NCBI GenBank assembly: GCA_018333775.1
Contig: JAGXSO010000012.1
Span: forward strand, 1-14,292
Direction: 5' to 3'
DNA: 14,292 nt
DNA from: Truepera sp.
Lineage (GTDB): Bacteria; Deinococcota; Deinococci; Deinococcales; Trueperaceae
Position 1 is the stretch's first letter, and each line of letters begins with the position of its first letter. The translations under genes and the position numbers were made by a program. Positions 6,522-14,242 of the stretch are shown one piece after another. The notes under the pieces are model-generated. The model was given only the letters and a program-made list of their open reading frames with translations, was not told where the DNA came from and did not search any database.

Positions 6522-7910
6522 ATGGACTACGACATACTGGTAATCGGCGCTGGCCCAGGAGGCTATCACGCCGCCATCCGCGCCGCACAGCTCGGCAAGA
6601 AGGTCGCTTGTGTGGAGAAGAAGTATGTAGGCGGGGTCTGCTTAAACGTCGGCTGTATCCCCACTAAAGCGCTCTTGCACGTGGCCGATGGGCTTCGTAA
6701 GGCCCGGCACGCCGCCGACTTCGGCGTCAAGTTCGGTGAGCCCGAGATCGACCTGGCCGCTATCGCTAAGTGGAAAGACGACATCGTCAAGAAGCAGACC
6801 GGCGGGGTCAAGATGCTGTTCAAGGGCAACAAGGTAGAGCTGCTCGAGGGCGAAGCTACCCTCAAGGATAGCCACACCGTACAAGTCGGTGACAAGACCG
6901 TCACCGCCGAGAAGATCATCATCGCCACCGGCTCCGAGCCGATGGCGATCCCCGGCTTTGAGATCGACAACCAGACGATCCTGGATTCCACCGGGGCGCT
7001 GCAGCTCGCCGAGGTGCCTAAGCGCCTCTTGTGCATCGGCGGTAGCGCCATCGGCCTGGAGTTCGCCGATATCTATAACGCGCTCGGCTCGGAGGTCACG
7101 GTGGTCGAGCTGCTCTCGCACATCGTCCCCACCGCCGACGAGGACGTGGCAAAGGAGTTGGCCAAGGCGCTTAAGCAGCGCGGCATCAGGTTAAGGGCCA
7201 ACACCAAGGCGGTTGCCCAGCAGAGAGTCGAGGACGGCCTCGAGGTGACGCTGGAAGACAGTCAGGGCCAGCAGGACAAGCTCATTGTGGATAAGATCCT
7301 GGTAGCGGTGGGGCGCCAGCCGCGCAGCGCCGGGCTGGGGCTTAAGCCGCTGGGCGTTACCGTGAACCGGGGTTTCATTCCAGTAAACGAGCACTTGCAG
7401 ACCAACTTGCCCCACATCTACGCCATCGGCGACGTGGCGCGGCCACCGCTGTTAGCGCATAAGGCCATGAAAGAAGGGCTTGTTGCCGCCGAGCACGCCG
7501 CAGGGCTACCTAGCGCTTATGACACGGTGGTGCCGGGCGTAATCTACACCACCCCAGAGTTTGCCAGCGTCGGCCTGACTGAGAAGGAGGCCACAGAGGC
7601 CGGCTACGAGGTCAGTGTAGGCCGCTTCCCGCTCGCTGCTTCGGGTCGGGCCAACACCTTAGGGGTCGCTGAAGGGGTGGTCAAGGTGGTAGGAGATGCC
7701 AAGACCGATCTCCTGCTGGGCTTTCAGATGGTCGGGCCTGGTGCCGGTGACATCGTCGCGGAGGCGGCGCTAGCCCTTGAGATGGGCGCCACATTAGAAG
7801 ATATCGCGCTGACCCAGCACGCCCACCCCACCCTGGCCGAGGCATTTATGGAGGCTGCCGAGCACGCGCACGGCCGGGCGATCCATATCGCCAACCGGCG
7901 CAGCAGGTAA
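6522..7910 (+). CDS. lpdA: Dihydrolipoyl dehydrogenase (E3)
   Basis: A cytosolic FAD flavoenzyme of 462 residues that reoxidises the dihydrolipoyl groups of 2-oxoacid dehydrogenase complexes or the glycine cleavage system, reducing NAD+. Seen in order: FAD-binding [10 protein letters not shown] (residues 9-18), the redox disulfide [16 protein letters not shown] with Cys40 and Cys45, an NAD-binding [13 protein letters not shown], the second FAD motif [20 protein letters not shown], and the C-terminal dimer domain with the catalytic dyad in HPTLAE (His435 and Glu440). Ribosome binding site GGAGG at 6513-6517. It stands alone: no E1 or E2 gene is near, the gene before it is divergent and argJ after it converges. 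The dispersed element and 8-bp repeats occupy its presumed promoter region. Length and motifs are normal. Confidence 0.95.
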   Translation: MDYDILVIGAGPGGYHAAIRAAQLGKKVACVEKKYVGGVCLNVGCIPTKALLHVADGLRKARHAADFGVKFGEPEIDLAAIAKWKDDIVKKQTGGVKMLFKGNKVELLEGEATLKDSHTVQVGDKTVTAEKIIIATGSEPMAIPGFEIDNQTILDSTGALQLAEVPKRLLCIGGSAIGLEFADIYNALGSEVTVVELLSHIVPTADEDVAKELAKALKQRGIRLRANTKAVAQQRVEDGLEVTLEDSQGQQDKLIVDKILVAVGRQPRSAGLGLKPLGVTVNRGFIPVNEHLQTNLPHIYAIGDVARPPLLAHKAMKEGLVAAEHAAGLPSAYDTVVPGVIYTTPEFASVGLTEKEATEAGYEVSVGRFPLAASGRANTLGVAEGVVKVVGDAKTDLLLGFQMVGPGAGDIVAEAALALEMGATLEDIALTQHAHPTLAEAFMEAAEHAHGRAIHIANRRSR

Positions 7911-8008
7911 CATCTGGTCAAATAACAACACAGTAGGCGTATACCTGTTCTAGACGTGAATTACGGTGATGATACCGCATCAGTCAAAATGCAACCCGCT
8001 GTAAGGGC

Positions 8009-9163
8009 TCACGTGGTGTATTCGGCATTCACCTTAACGTACTCGGCGCTCAGGTCGCAGCCCCAGGCCACCCCAGAGGCTGTCCCCGCCGCCAGGTCGA
8101 CGGTGATGCGCAGCTCCTCGGCAGCCATCTGCCGGGAGAGCTGGCCAGGGTCAAAGGGGACAGGCTCGCCCTGGTAGACCGTGATCCCTTGCAGGCTGAT
8201 GGAGAGGTTGGCCAGGTCGCAGACCACCCCGGCTGCGCCGATCGCTACCAGGATGCGCCCCCAGTTGGGGTCGTTACCGTGTGCAGCAGCCTTCACGAGC
8301 GGGCTGCGCACTACGGCCCTGGCTGCTACCCGAGCATCGCGGCTGCTGCGCGCCCCCGTAACCTCGACGGTGATGAGCTTAGTCGCCCCCTCGCCGTCGC
8401 GGGCGATCTTCTGAGCTAGGCGCTGGGCAACCCCCTCGAGCGCCTGGGCTAGCTCCTGCTCCTCGCAGTAGACCTGGTTGCTGGAGAGCACGATGGCCAT
8501 GTCGTTGGGGCTGGTGTCGCCGTCCACCGTCACCTGGTTGAAGGTGCTCTCTACGATCCTACCCCACAGCCCGCGCAGCGTTTCTTGCGCCACCACGGCA
8601 TCGGTCAGGATAAAGGCCAGCATGGTGGCCATATTCGGGTGGATCATCCCCGAACCCTTGGCCAGGCCAACAATCCTGGCGCCGCCGCGCAAAGTAGCAG
8701 CCACTACCTTGCTGCGGCTGTCGGTGGTCATGATGGCTTCGGCAGCGGGATCGACCAGCTCCTGCCGGGCTTCGACCAGCGCGGGTGCAGCAGCGCGGAG
8801 CTTATCGATCGGCAGGCGCCGCCCCACGACCCCGGTGCTGGCGGTAAGGACATCTTGCACCTTAACGATTCCAAGGGCCTGGGCTATCGTGCCGGCAAAG
8901 TCTTCGTTATCCCAGATCCCCTGCTCGCCGGTGGCGCAGTTGGCGTTGCCGCTGTTAACCACTAGCGCGCGCACCGGCTGACCGGAGCTGTAGCGCGAGC
9001 GGTTTCGGGTCACGCAGGGCGCCTTGACCAGGTTTTCGGTGCTAGTAAAGGCCCACAGGAGTGGGAAGGGGGAGTAGATCAGCGCCAGGTCAGGCTTGCC
9101 GGACGGTTTGATGCCGGACGCCAGCGCCGCCGCCTGAAACCCGAGGGGTAGGGCTATGGCCAT
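8009..9163 (-). CDS. argJ: Bifunctional glutamate N-acetyltransferase / amino-acid acetyltransferase
   Basis: Transfers the acetyl group from N-acetylornithine to glutamate, giving ornithine and recycling the acetyl group in arginine synthesis; some members also use acetyl-CoA. The proenzyme is 384 residues and carries the self-cleavage motif in GSGMIHPNMATMLAF: cleavage is expected between Ala179 and Thr180, and Thr180 becomes the nucleophile. Other hallmarks are VNSGNANCATG, TASTGVVGRRLP, NQVTVDGDTSPNDM, GNDPNWGRI, and the C-terminal EYVKVNAEYTT. The ATG at 9163 lies inside the end of argC (10-bp overlap) with AGGAG four bases upstream, so the two are translated together. Whether it is bifunctional cannot be told from sequence; finding argA elsewhere would settle part of it. 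Confidence 0.95.
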   Translation of the reverse strand: MAIALPLGFQAAALASGIKPSGKPDLALIYSPFPLLWAFTSTENLVKAPCVTRNRSRYSSGQPVRALVVNSGNANCATGEQGIWDNEDFAGTIAQALGIVKVQDVLTASTGVVGRRLPIDKLRAAAPALVEARQELVDPAAEAIMTTDSRSKVVAATLRGGARIVGLAKGSGMIHPNMATMLAFILTDAVVAQETLRGLWGRIVESTFNQVTVDGDTSPNDMAIVLSSNQVYCEEQELAQALEGVAQRLAQKIARDGEGATKLITVEVTGARSSRDARVAARAVVRSPLVKAAAHGNDPNWGRILVAIGAAGVVCDLANLSISLQGITVYQGEPVPFDPGQLSRQMAAEELRITVDLAAGTASGVAWGCDLSAEYVKVNAEYTT

Positions 9164-10224
9164 AACGCTCCTAGCAGGGCCAGCGTCTCGCTAAAGCCCA
9201 GCATCACATTAAGGTTATGCACCGCCTGGCCCGCCGCCCCTTTGCCCAGGTTGTCGATCACCGCAAAGCTGTGAATCCATCCGCTGCGCAGGTCGCGCCG
9301 CACCGTAATCAGGCAGCGGTCGCTGCCGAAGACCGCCTTGGTCTGCGGCAGTTCGTCTTGCACCACGATCAGCGGCTCGTCTCGATAGTACGCACGGTAG
9401 AGCGCCAACAGCTCGGCCTCGGTGACTCCATCCCGAGTGGGGTAAGTAGCGCAACTGGCCAGAATCCCGCGCGTCATGGGGATGAGATGCGGGGTAAAGG
9501 TGATGGTAGGCCGCCAGGCGGGGGCGTGGGTTTTAAGCCGTCTCCCCAAAGCTGCGGCTCGCCCTAGCGTGTCCTCAACCTCGGGGATGTGCCGGTGCGT
9601 TCCGGCGACCTTATACGGACGCACATTTTCGTTGACCTCGCTGTAGTGCAGCCCCAGCTCGGGGCTGCGACCAGCGCCGGAGGCCGCCGCCGCTATCGAC
9701 ACCAGCGCCTGCTCACCCAACAGCCCGTGGGCAGCGAGCGGCGCTAGCGCTAGGTTGGCAGCGGTGGCGTTACAACCGGGATTGGCGACCAGCCTCGCCA
9801 TCCGGATTTCGTCGCGATGCAGTTCGGTAAGGCCGTAGACCGCCGTGCTCAACAGCTCTGGGCAGGGGTGTGGGTGACCGTACCAGCGAGCGTAGTCCTC
9901 GGCGCTGAGGCGGAAGTCCGCCGACAGGTCGATAACCCGCTTACCAGCCTCAAGCGCCTGCTTTACCAGCGGGGCAGTGCTGCCGTGAGGAGTAGCGGTA
10001 AAGAGCACTTCGCAGCCGCCGATAACCTCGGCTTCATCGGCGAAGGTGGCCTCCGTAACTCCCGCCAAGTGCGGCCAGGCTGCCGCTAGCGGTCGGCCCA
10101 GATACTGCCGGGAGGCGACCCCGCTAAGTGTCACCAAGGGGTGCTGAAGCAAGCGGCGGAGCAGCTCGGCACCGCCGTAACCGCTACCGCCTAAGATGCC
10201 GACCCGTACCTGTTGTGGTTGCAT
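9154..10224 (-). CDS. argC: N-acetyl-gamma-glutamyl-phosphate reductase
   Basis: Makes N-acetylglutamate semialdehyde from N-acetylglutamyl phosphate with NADPH, third step of arginine synthesis, in the cytosol. The N-terminal Rossmann motif is GILGGSGYGGAELLRRLL (from residue 9), the catalytic cysteine is Cys151 in LVANPGCNATA, and GTHRHIPEVE holds the usual histidine. TPHLIPMTRGILAS and the final IDNLGKGAAGQAVHN are typical. At 356 residues it fits the longer class of ArgC. I start it at the ATG at 10224: GGAG lies six bases upstream, while the in-frame TTG at 10236 is part of that ribosome binding site. Its stop lies within the start of argJ. Upstream, a 16-codon leaderless mini-ORF ends 25 bp before it, suggesting its own promoter or leader control besides read-through from argF. 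Confidence 0.95.
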   Translation of the reverse strand: MQPQQVRVGILGGSGYGGAELLRRLLQHPLVTLSGVASRQYLGRPLAAAWPHLAGVTEATFADEAEVIGGCEVLFTATPHGSTAPLVKQALEAGKRVIDLSADFRLSAEDYARWYGHPHPCPELLSTAVYGLTELHRDEIRMARLVANPGCNATAANLALAPLAAHGLLGEQALVSIAAAASGAGRSPELGLHYSEVNENVRPYKVAGTHRHIPEVEDTLGRAAALGRRLKTHAPAWRPTITFTPHLIPMTRGILASCATYPTRDGVTEAELLALYRAYYRDEPLIVVQDELPQTKAVFGSDRCLITVRRDLRSGWIHSFAVIDNLGKGAAGQAVHNLNVMLGFSETLALLGALWP

Positions 10225-10249
10225 TGCCTTCTCCAAGGGTCTGTCTCTT

Positions 10250-10300
10250 TCAGTCCTGATTCACCAGAGCGAGTTGGCTCAGGAGTTGGTATGGCGTCAT
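10250..10300 (-). CDS. 16-residue leaderless leader ORF before argC
   Basis: A mini-ORF with the sequence MTPYQLLSQLALVNQD, preceded by TATAAT (10308-10313) with exactly 7 nt between it and the ATG. It lies in the 150-bp space between argF and argC and ends 25 bp before the argC ATG. It has no Arg codon, so a simple arginine-stalling attenuator is not indicated; translating it may instead keep RNA polymerase or ribosomes moving toward argC. The mRNA could form a weak stem (CCTGA with TCAGG, about 10255-10283) within this ORF. The coding claim rests only on promoter geometry. Confidence 0.45.
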   Translation of the reverse strand: MTPYQLLSQLALVNQD

Positions 10301-10307
10301 GATGTTC

Positions 10308-10313
10308 ATTATA
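10308..10313 (-). promoter_or_regulatory. Consensus -10 (TATAAT) of the argC-argJ leader promoter
   Basis: A perfect TATAAT on the minus strand in the argF-argC gap, followed by GAACATC and an ATG at 10300. No -35 match is found 16-18 bp upstream (the bases there are GC-rich), and no TG extension. The 7-nt gap repeats the aguA arrangement. An ATG at 10309 in the same frame overlaps the hexamer and would not be transcribed from this promoter. Confidence 0.55.
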
Positions 10314-10374
10314 GGTTCCCCACAGGGATTGCCGCCGAGTTGTAGGCTCGAAATCTTCTCTGGTCTTGGAATAC

Positions 10375-11310
10375 CTATCCCCCCAGCAGCTGATACAACA
10401 CGGCTTTTTGCGCGTGCAAGCGGTTTTCGGCCTGCTCAAAGACGCGGCTGTGCTGATGGTAGACAGCTTCCTCCACGCACTCCTCGCCGTAGTGAGCCGG
10501 TAGATCGTGCATGAAAATACCCTGGGGCGCAAGGTCGCTAAACCACTCGGGCGTGATGGTATAGCCCGCAAAGGCTTGTCTGCGGCGCTCAGCCTCCTCT
10601 TCCTGGCCCATCGAAATCCACACGTCGGTATAGAGCACGTCGGCGCCGCGCACCGCCGCACGTGGGTCGCGCATGATGGTCACGCTGGCACCGCAGGCTC
10701 GAGCCTGTGCCAGCACCTTAGCCTCGGGCTCGAAGCCCTCAGGACAGGCGATAACCAGCTCGGTCTGGGCGTGCGCAGTCGCTTCAATATGGCTGTTGCA
10801 GACGTTGTTACCGTCGCCAACGAAGGTAATTTTAAGCCCCTCGAGCGTGCCGAAGGCCTCCTTGATCGTGAGGTAATCGGCCAGCAGCTGACAGGGATGG
10901 AACAAGTCGGAGAGCCCGTTGATGACCGGCACGTCGGCGTGCTCGGCCAGTTCGGTCAGGGTAGCGTGGCCGTAGGTGCGGGCCATCACCCCTTCTACCC
11001 ACCGTTCGAGATTATGGGCTACGTCCTTGATGGTCTCGCGCACCCCCCAGCCGATGTAGTTCTGACTTAACAGCACCGAGTGCCCACCCATCTGGTACAT
11101 GGCGATATCGAAGGTCGAGCGGGTGCGCAGCGACTGCTTCTCGAAGATCATAGCCAGCGTCTTCCCGGCCAGGACCGGCGGGCGGTGGCCGCGCTTGAAC
11201 GCGCTCTTGATCTCCAGCGCGCTGTCGAGCAGGCCAATAAACTCCTCACGGGTCAGCTCGGCCAGCGAGAGCAGATCGCGTCCAGGTAGGCTGGTGAGTC
11301 GGGTGAACAT
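10375..11310 (-). CDS. argF: Ornithine carbamoyltransferase
   Basis: Joins carbamoyl phosphate to ornithine to make citrulline in arginine synthesis; cytosolic, usually a trimer. The 311 residues carry the carbamoyl-phosphate motif SLRTR (60-64), the HPCQLLADYL motif (from His138), FVGDGNNVCNS, and the ornithine-binding DVWISMG (229-235), which separates it from aspartate and putrescine carbamoyltransferases. The usual HCLP motif reads HDLP here (His268-Asp269-Leu-Pro), so the conserved Cys that touches ornithine is Asp; NRLHAQ near the end is normal. I start at the ATG at 11310, with AAAGGGA about six bases upstream; the open frame beyond it covers the promoter. A -35/-10 pair and an ARG-box-like site lie upstream. 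Lineage-specific replacement is more likely than loss of activity, since everything else is intact. Confidence 0.92.
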   Translation of the reverse strand: MFTRLTSLPGRDLLSLAELTREEFIGLLDSALEIKSAFKRGHRPPVLAGKTLAMIFEKQSLRTRSTFDIAMYQMGGHSVLLSQNYIGWGVRETIKDVAHNLERWVEGVMARTYGHATLTELAEHADVPVINGLSDLFHPCQLLADYLTIKEAFGTLEGLKITFVGDGNNVCNSHIEATAHAQTELVIACPEGFEPEAKVLAQARACGASVTIMRDPRAAVRGADVLYTDVWISMGQEEEAERRRQAFAGYTITPEWFSDLAPQGIFMHDLPAHYGEECVEEAVYHQHSRVFEQAENRLHAQKAVLYQLLGG

Positions 11311-11329
11311 GGGTGATCCCTTTCCATGG

Positions 11330-11343
11330 GCGCAAGTTTGCGC
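11330..11343. repeat. Inverted repeat at the argF transcription start
   Basis: GCGCAA and TTGCGC, 6-bp arms around two bases, lie at or just after the predicted argF start point. Either a short hairpin at the 5' end of the mRNA or a protein-binding site. Confidence 0.5.
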
Positions 11344-11348
11344 GTGGC

Positions 11349-11379
11349 TGATAATATATTCACTGTGCGGCAGATGCAA
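11349..11379 (-). promoter_or_regulatory. argF promoter with an overlapping ARG-box-like site
   Basis: On the minus strand TTGCAT (11374-11379) is separated by 17 bp from TATTAT (11351-11356), a good sigma-70 type pair. The -10 lies in TGAATATATTATCA (11349-11362), close to the ARG-box consensus bound by ArgR (TGAAT, AT-rich centre, ATTCA); one half is perfect and the other differs by a base swap. Binding there would block the promoter when arginine is plentiful. The promoter is seen directly; ArgR control is inferred. Confidence 0.6.
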
Positions 11380-11510
11380 GTAGCTGCCGGCCGTGCGGCG
11401 TGGCGGGTCAATTTTACAGTGCCCTCTCGGCGTTGCCCGGCCGGCCCGCAACGCTCTGAACGGTATTTAAGCCGTGCGACAAGGGCTGTAAAGAGTCGAG
11501 AGTCTTTGCG

Positions 11511-11539
11511 TTGACACTGCCCACAGCGCTTGCTATGCT
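11511..11539 (+). promoter_or_regulatory. V/A-ATPase operon promoter, near-consensus
   Basis: TTGACA (11511-11516), 17-bp spacer, TATGCT (11534-11539), with a TG extension one base before the -10. Transcription should start near 11546, leaving a leader of about 110 nt before the first gene. It is the strongest-looking promoter in the window and is divergent from that of argF. Confidence 0.8.
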
Positions 11540-11552
11540 AACCCCAGTAACG

Positions 11553-11589
11553 CGCGAAGGGTCTCTGACCCACGGTCTCGCGTTTTTTT
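11553..11589 (+). terminator. Terminator-like hairpin in the ATPase leader (possible attenuator)
   Basis: CGCGA (11553-11557) pairs with TCGCG (11578-11582), enclosing GGGTC/GACCC (11559-11563 with 11567-11571), followed directly by seven Ts (11583-11589). GACCC can instead pair with the GGTC at 11574-11577, giving a competing fold. It begins about seven bases after the predicted start point and 68 nt before the first codon, so it would release a transcript of about 45 nt unless read through. Downstream leader bases CTCGAC/GTCGAG (11594-11599 with 11609-11614) form another stem. Confidence 0.6.
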
Positions 11590-11656
11590 CTGCCTCGACG
11601 AGGGTGGGGTCGAGCGTCTTGGCCGGGCAGTGTCTTCGTGTGGTAAGGAGGGTCGT

Positions 11657-11977
11657 TTGGAAGTCCAGGGCGAGAAACTGTTGCAAGAGTTGATCAGTCA
11701 TGAGCAAGCCCTGCTGGCCAAAGTAGAGGCGGCCAAGCAAGAGGCCCAGGAGCTACTTGGGCAGGCTGAAGTTGAGGCTCAGGCGATCGCTGCCGCGATA
11801 GACCAACAGATCGCGCAGCTTACCGCCGAGCAAACAGCGCAAACGCGCCGCCAGGCGGAGGAAGTTCGCCTGGCCAGCTTAGCCAAGGTAGAGGCTGAGG
11901 TCGCTAAGCTCGAGGCGCGGAGCCAAGGACGCCTTGATGAGGCGGTCAAACTGGTTGTGGAGCGGGTCTTGCCATGA
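11657..11977 (+). CDS. atpG: V/A-type ATPase subunit G (peripheral stalk)
   Basis: A 106-residue, nearly uninterrupted coiled coil, rich in Ala, Glu, Gln and Lys, that pairs with subunit E to make the outer stalks holding the catalytic head against rotation. The end LDEAVKLVVERVLP closely matches the end of Thermus subunit G, which is the main ground for the call along with first place in an ATPase operon. I start it at TTG 11657: AAGGAGGG at 11645-11652 is four to five bases upstream. An in-frame GTG at 11630 would put that ribosome binding site inside the gene. It overlaps the next gene by 4 bp (ATGA at 11974-11977). An ordinary F-type b subunit is ruled out by the lack of an N-terminal membrane helix. 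Confidence 0.82.
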   Translation: MEVQGEKLLQELISHEQALLAKVEAAKQEAQELLGQAEVEAQAIAAAIDQQIAQLTAEQTAQTRRQAEEVRLASLAKVEAEVAKLEARSQGRLDEAVKLVVERVLP

Positions 11978-13950
11978 TCGCTACCATGGATCAACTAGTG
12001 GTGGTCGGCCGTCGCCGCAGCGCCAAGGAGCTATTGGCCAGCTTACAGAGCCTGGGGGTAGTCATGATCGACCCGATCGAAGGGCTACCCCTGGGGCGTT
12101 TTAAGCTCGACCCGAGCGATCAGCAGGCTAAAGAGCTGTGGGACGATGTCGTCGCTAAGACTACCTATCTGCTAGAGGCCTTGCCTAGCACCGAAAAGGC
12201 GGCAAGCCGGGTCGAGCTGGAAAACCGGCCTGAAGAGCTGCTCTCTTACGTTCGCAACCTAGCCGAGCAGGTAGGACGCCTGCTGAGTGAGCGCACCGAG
12301 CTCAAGGACGATCTTGATCTGATTAACAGCTATCTGCCGCTGTTTCGTACTCTGGCACCGAGCCTGGCTCAGCTCGAGAGCAGCCGCTACCTGACCGGGG
12401 TGGCGTTTTTGGTGGCGCCGGAAGGGCTAACGCGGGCAGCAACCGCACTCAACGAGGAGCTTGAAGACGGGGTAGTCATCAGCAGTCGCCCACACGGCAA
12501 ATCGCTGTTGGTGACTGCGGTCGTTCATGGGCAGCAACGCGGTGTCCTGCTAGCTGCCATTGGCCGACTCGGCCTAGCCGAGCTGCGGCTCCCCGAGCGC
12601 TACGAAAGCTTCGGCGTGGCCAAGGCTGTTCATGTCATGGAGGAGCGCTCGCTGGCTCACCCGCAGCGCCTGGCAGTTCTTGACAACGAGCTGCAGGAGC
12701 TAGCGCAGCATCGCCCCAAGCTAGTGGCGCTGCAACAATTGGCGTTAAACCAACAGGGGCTCTATCAAACGATGCGGGAGCTGGCCGGGGGCCGCTACAG
12801 CTTTGCCTTGCAGGGTTGGGTGCCTAGCGCTGAGCGACCGCGGGTGGTCGAGGCGCTCAAGCGGCAGTTTGGCGACGGCCTCATCATCGAAGCCCGTAAG
12901 GCCGACGAACACCATGATCACAATGTTCCGGTCAAGTTGGAGAACAGCGGTTGGGTCAAGCCGTTTGAGCTGCTGATGAGCCTCTTTGCCCCACCCAGGT
13001 ACGGCCATTTCGATCCGAGCTGGACGCTGGCGATCTTCTTCCCACTGATGTTTGGCGCTATTGTGGGCGACATCGGTTTCGGCTTGATGTTTCTGGCGCT
13101 AGGCATCTGGTTGCGCCGGCGCGGTTTGGCCGGCCGGCCGCTCTTGTTGGGCCCCTTGGGCATCACCATCGCGGCTAATACCCTGCCGGCAGTAGGGACC
13201 ATTATTAACTGGGCGGCGGGCTGGACCATAGCTTGGGGCTTCGTCTACGGCAAGTTCTTCGGCCCGCTGTTAGAGCGCATTCCAGCCGGCCACCCCATTT
13301 TCTTCTATCCCGGCCACGGCGGCAGTGGCATTATCCCCATCTTAGTGTATCGGGCGGAAGAGTCGGGTTTTAACTTTATGCTGCTCTTGTGCCTTGCTTT
13401 TGGCATCTTGCAGGTGCTCAGCGGCTGGGCGATCAGGGCCTATTACGGCTATAAGCACCACGAGCCGCAGCATTTGTGGGAAGGGATCGGGATGATCGGC
13501 GGGCTGCTGGGGGTAGTTATCTTTGCCGCCGCCTTTTTGAACTCGGCCATCACCACGCCGGTGCAGATTGCGGTGGCGCTACTGCTGGCGGTCTTTGTGG
13601 TTGGGGTAGTGCGCTCGAGGGTAGCGCTAATGCCGCTCGAGCTTATCTCCAACTCGGGTCACATCCTGAGCTTCCTGCGAATCCTGGCTATCGGCCTGGC
13701 CTCGATGTACACCGCCAAGCTAGTGGTCGATTTGGGCTTTGCCATCGCCGGGACACTGCCGATCATCGGGCCGCTGTTGGGGATCGTGGTGGCCTTTGCT
13801 GTTCACCTCGTGGCGCTGGTGCTTAAAATTATCGGCTACACACTACAACCGCTCCGTTTACAGTATGTCGAGTTCTTCACCAAGTTCGGCTTTTACGAAG
13901 CCAGCGGCCGTCCTTATCATCCCTTTAGACGCTATGGAGGAAAAGTATGA
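11974..13950 (+). CDS. atpI: V/A-type ATPase subunit I (a-subunit homologue)
   Basis: The 658-residue membrane stator subunit that makes the two half-channels for the ion next to the c-ring. The N terminus MIATMDQLVVVGRRRSAKELL matches the Thermus subunit. Residues 1 to about 335 are the cytosolic arm with long helices (coiled coil near 85-115 and 225-260) that binds the E-G stalks. After that come about seven or eight membrane helices, opening with WTLAIFFPLMFGAIVGDIGFG. The essential arginine facing the ring is Arg569 in GHILSFLRILAIGLAS. The end VEFFTKFGFYEASGRPYHPF is typical. The start and stop each overlap a neighbour in an ATGA, so G, I and the c-ring subunit are translated together. 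No defects are seen. Confidence 0.94.
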   Translation: MIATMDQLVVVGRRRSAKELLASLQSLGVVMIDPIEGLPLGRFKLDPSDQQAKELWDDVVAKTTYLLEALPSTEKAASRVELENRPEELLSYVRNLAEQVGRLLSERTELKDDLDLINSYLPLFRTLAPSLAQLESSRYLTGVAFLVAPEGLTRAATALNEELEDGVVISSRPHGKSLLVTAVVHGQQRGVLLAAIGRLGLAELRLPERYESFGVAKAVHVMEERSLAHPQRLAVLDNELQELAQHRPKLVALQQLALNQQGLYQTMRELAGGRYSFALQGWVPSAERPRVVEALKRQFGDGLIIEARKADEHHDHNVPVKLENSGWVKPFELLMSLFAPPRYGHFDPSWTLAIFFPLMFGAIVGDIGFGLMFLALGIWLRRRGLAGRPLLLGPLGITIAANTLPAVGTIINWAAGWTIAWGFVYGKFFGPLLERIPAGHPIFFYPGHGGSGIIPILVYRAEESGFNFMLLLCLAFGILQVLSGWAIRAYYGYKHHEPQHLWEGIGMIGGLLGVVIFAAAFLNSAITTPVQIAVALLLAVFVVGVVRSRVALMPLELISNSGHILSFLRILAIGLASMYTAKLVVDLGFAIAGTLPIIGPLLGIVVAFAVHLVALVLKIIGYTLQPLRLQYVEFFTKFGFYEASGRPYHPFRRYGGKV

Positions 13951-14240
13951 AAAAAGTGCTGGTTCTAGTCGTTTTGGCAGCGCTCTTTAGTGTTGGCTTG
14001 GCGCAGGAAGGGCGCACCATCGGCGACGGTCTGATCGCCCTGGCCGCCGCGCTGGCTATTAGCCTCAGCGCCATCGGTGTGGGCATCGCCATGGCTGCTA
14101 TCGGCAGCGCGGCGGTGGGTACGCTGGCCGAGCGGCCCCAGGCCTTTGGTCAGCTGCTGATCTATCTGGTGCTACCTGAGACCTTGGTCATCTTCGGGTT
14201 CGTTATCGCCATCATCCTCCAAGGCCAGATTGGCGGATAG
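13947..14240 (+). CDS. atpK: V/A-type ATPase c-ring proteolipid subunit (K/L)
   Basis: A 97-residue proteolipid: an N-terminal signal-like helix (MKKVLVLVVLAALFSVGLAQ), then one hairpin of two membrane helices, as in Thermus rather than the doubled form of Enterococcus. The ion-carrying carboxylate is Glu78 in LVLPETLVIFGF. In helix 1 the position that is Gln in sodium-driven rings is Ile (AIGVGIAMAAIG), and this points to protons; that is inference. The ribosome binding site GGAGG (13936-13940) lies in the end of the subunit I gene, six bases before the ATG, so the many copies needed for a ring may be made by strong initiation. The next gene starts two bases after the stop. Confidence 0.94.
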   Translation: MKKVLVLVVLAALFSVGLAQEGRTIGDGLIALAAALAISLSAIGVGIAMAAIGSAAVGTLAERPQAFGQLLIYLVLPETLVIFGFVIAIILQGQIGG

Positions 14241-14242
14241 CT

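Noticed and set aside
6642..7121. Minus-strand ORFs opposite lpd
   Set aside because: Mirror of the lpd codon pattern; no ribosome binding site or family likeness.
7911..8008. Terminator between convergent lpd and argJ
   Set aside because: Only a weak 5-bp stem (TGATG with CATCA) without a T-tract on either strand; I cannot support a terminator.
10375..11310. Putrescine carbamoyltransferase linked to the agmatine pathway
   Set aside because: DVWISMG is the ornithine-binding form, and the gene sits beside argC-argJ, not aguA-aguB.
11311..11451. 47-residue N-terminal extension of ArgF
   Set aside because: It would cover the argF promoter and ARG-box-like site, and the ATG at 11310 has a ribosome binding site and the normal family start.
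11630..11656. GTG start for the ATPase G subunit
   Set aside because: The strong AAGGAGGG would then be internal; TTG 11657 has correct spacing from it.
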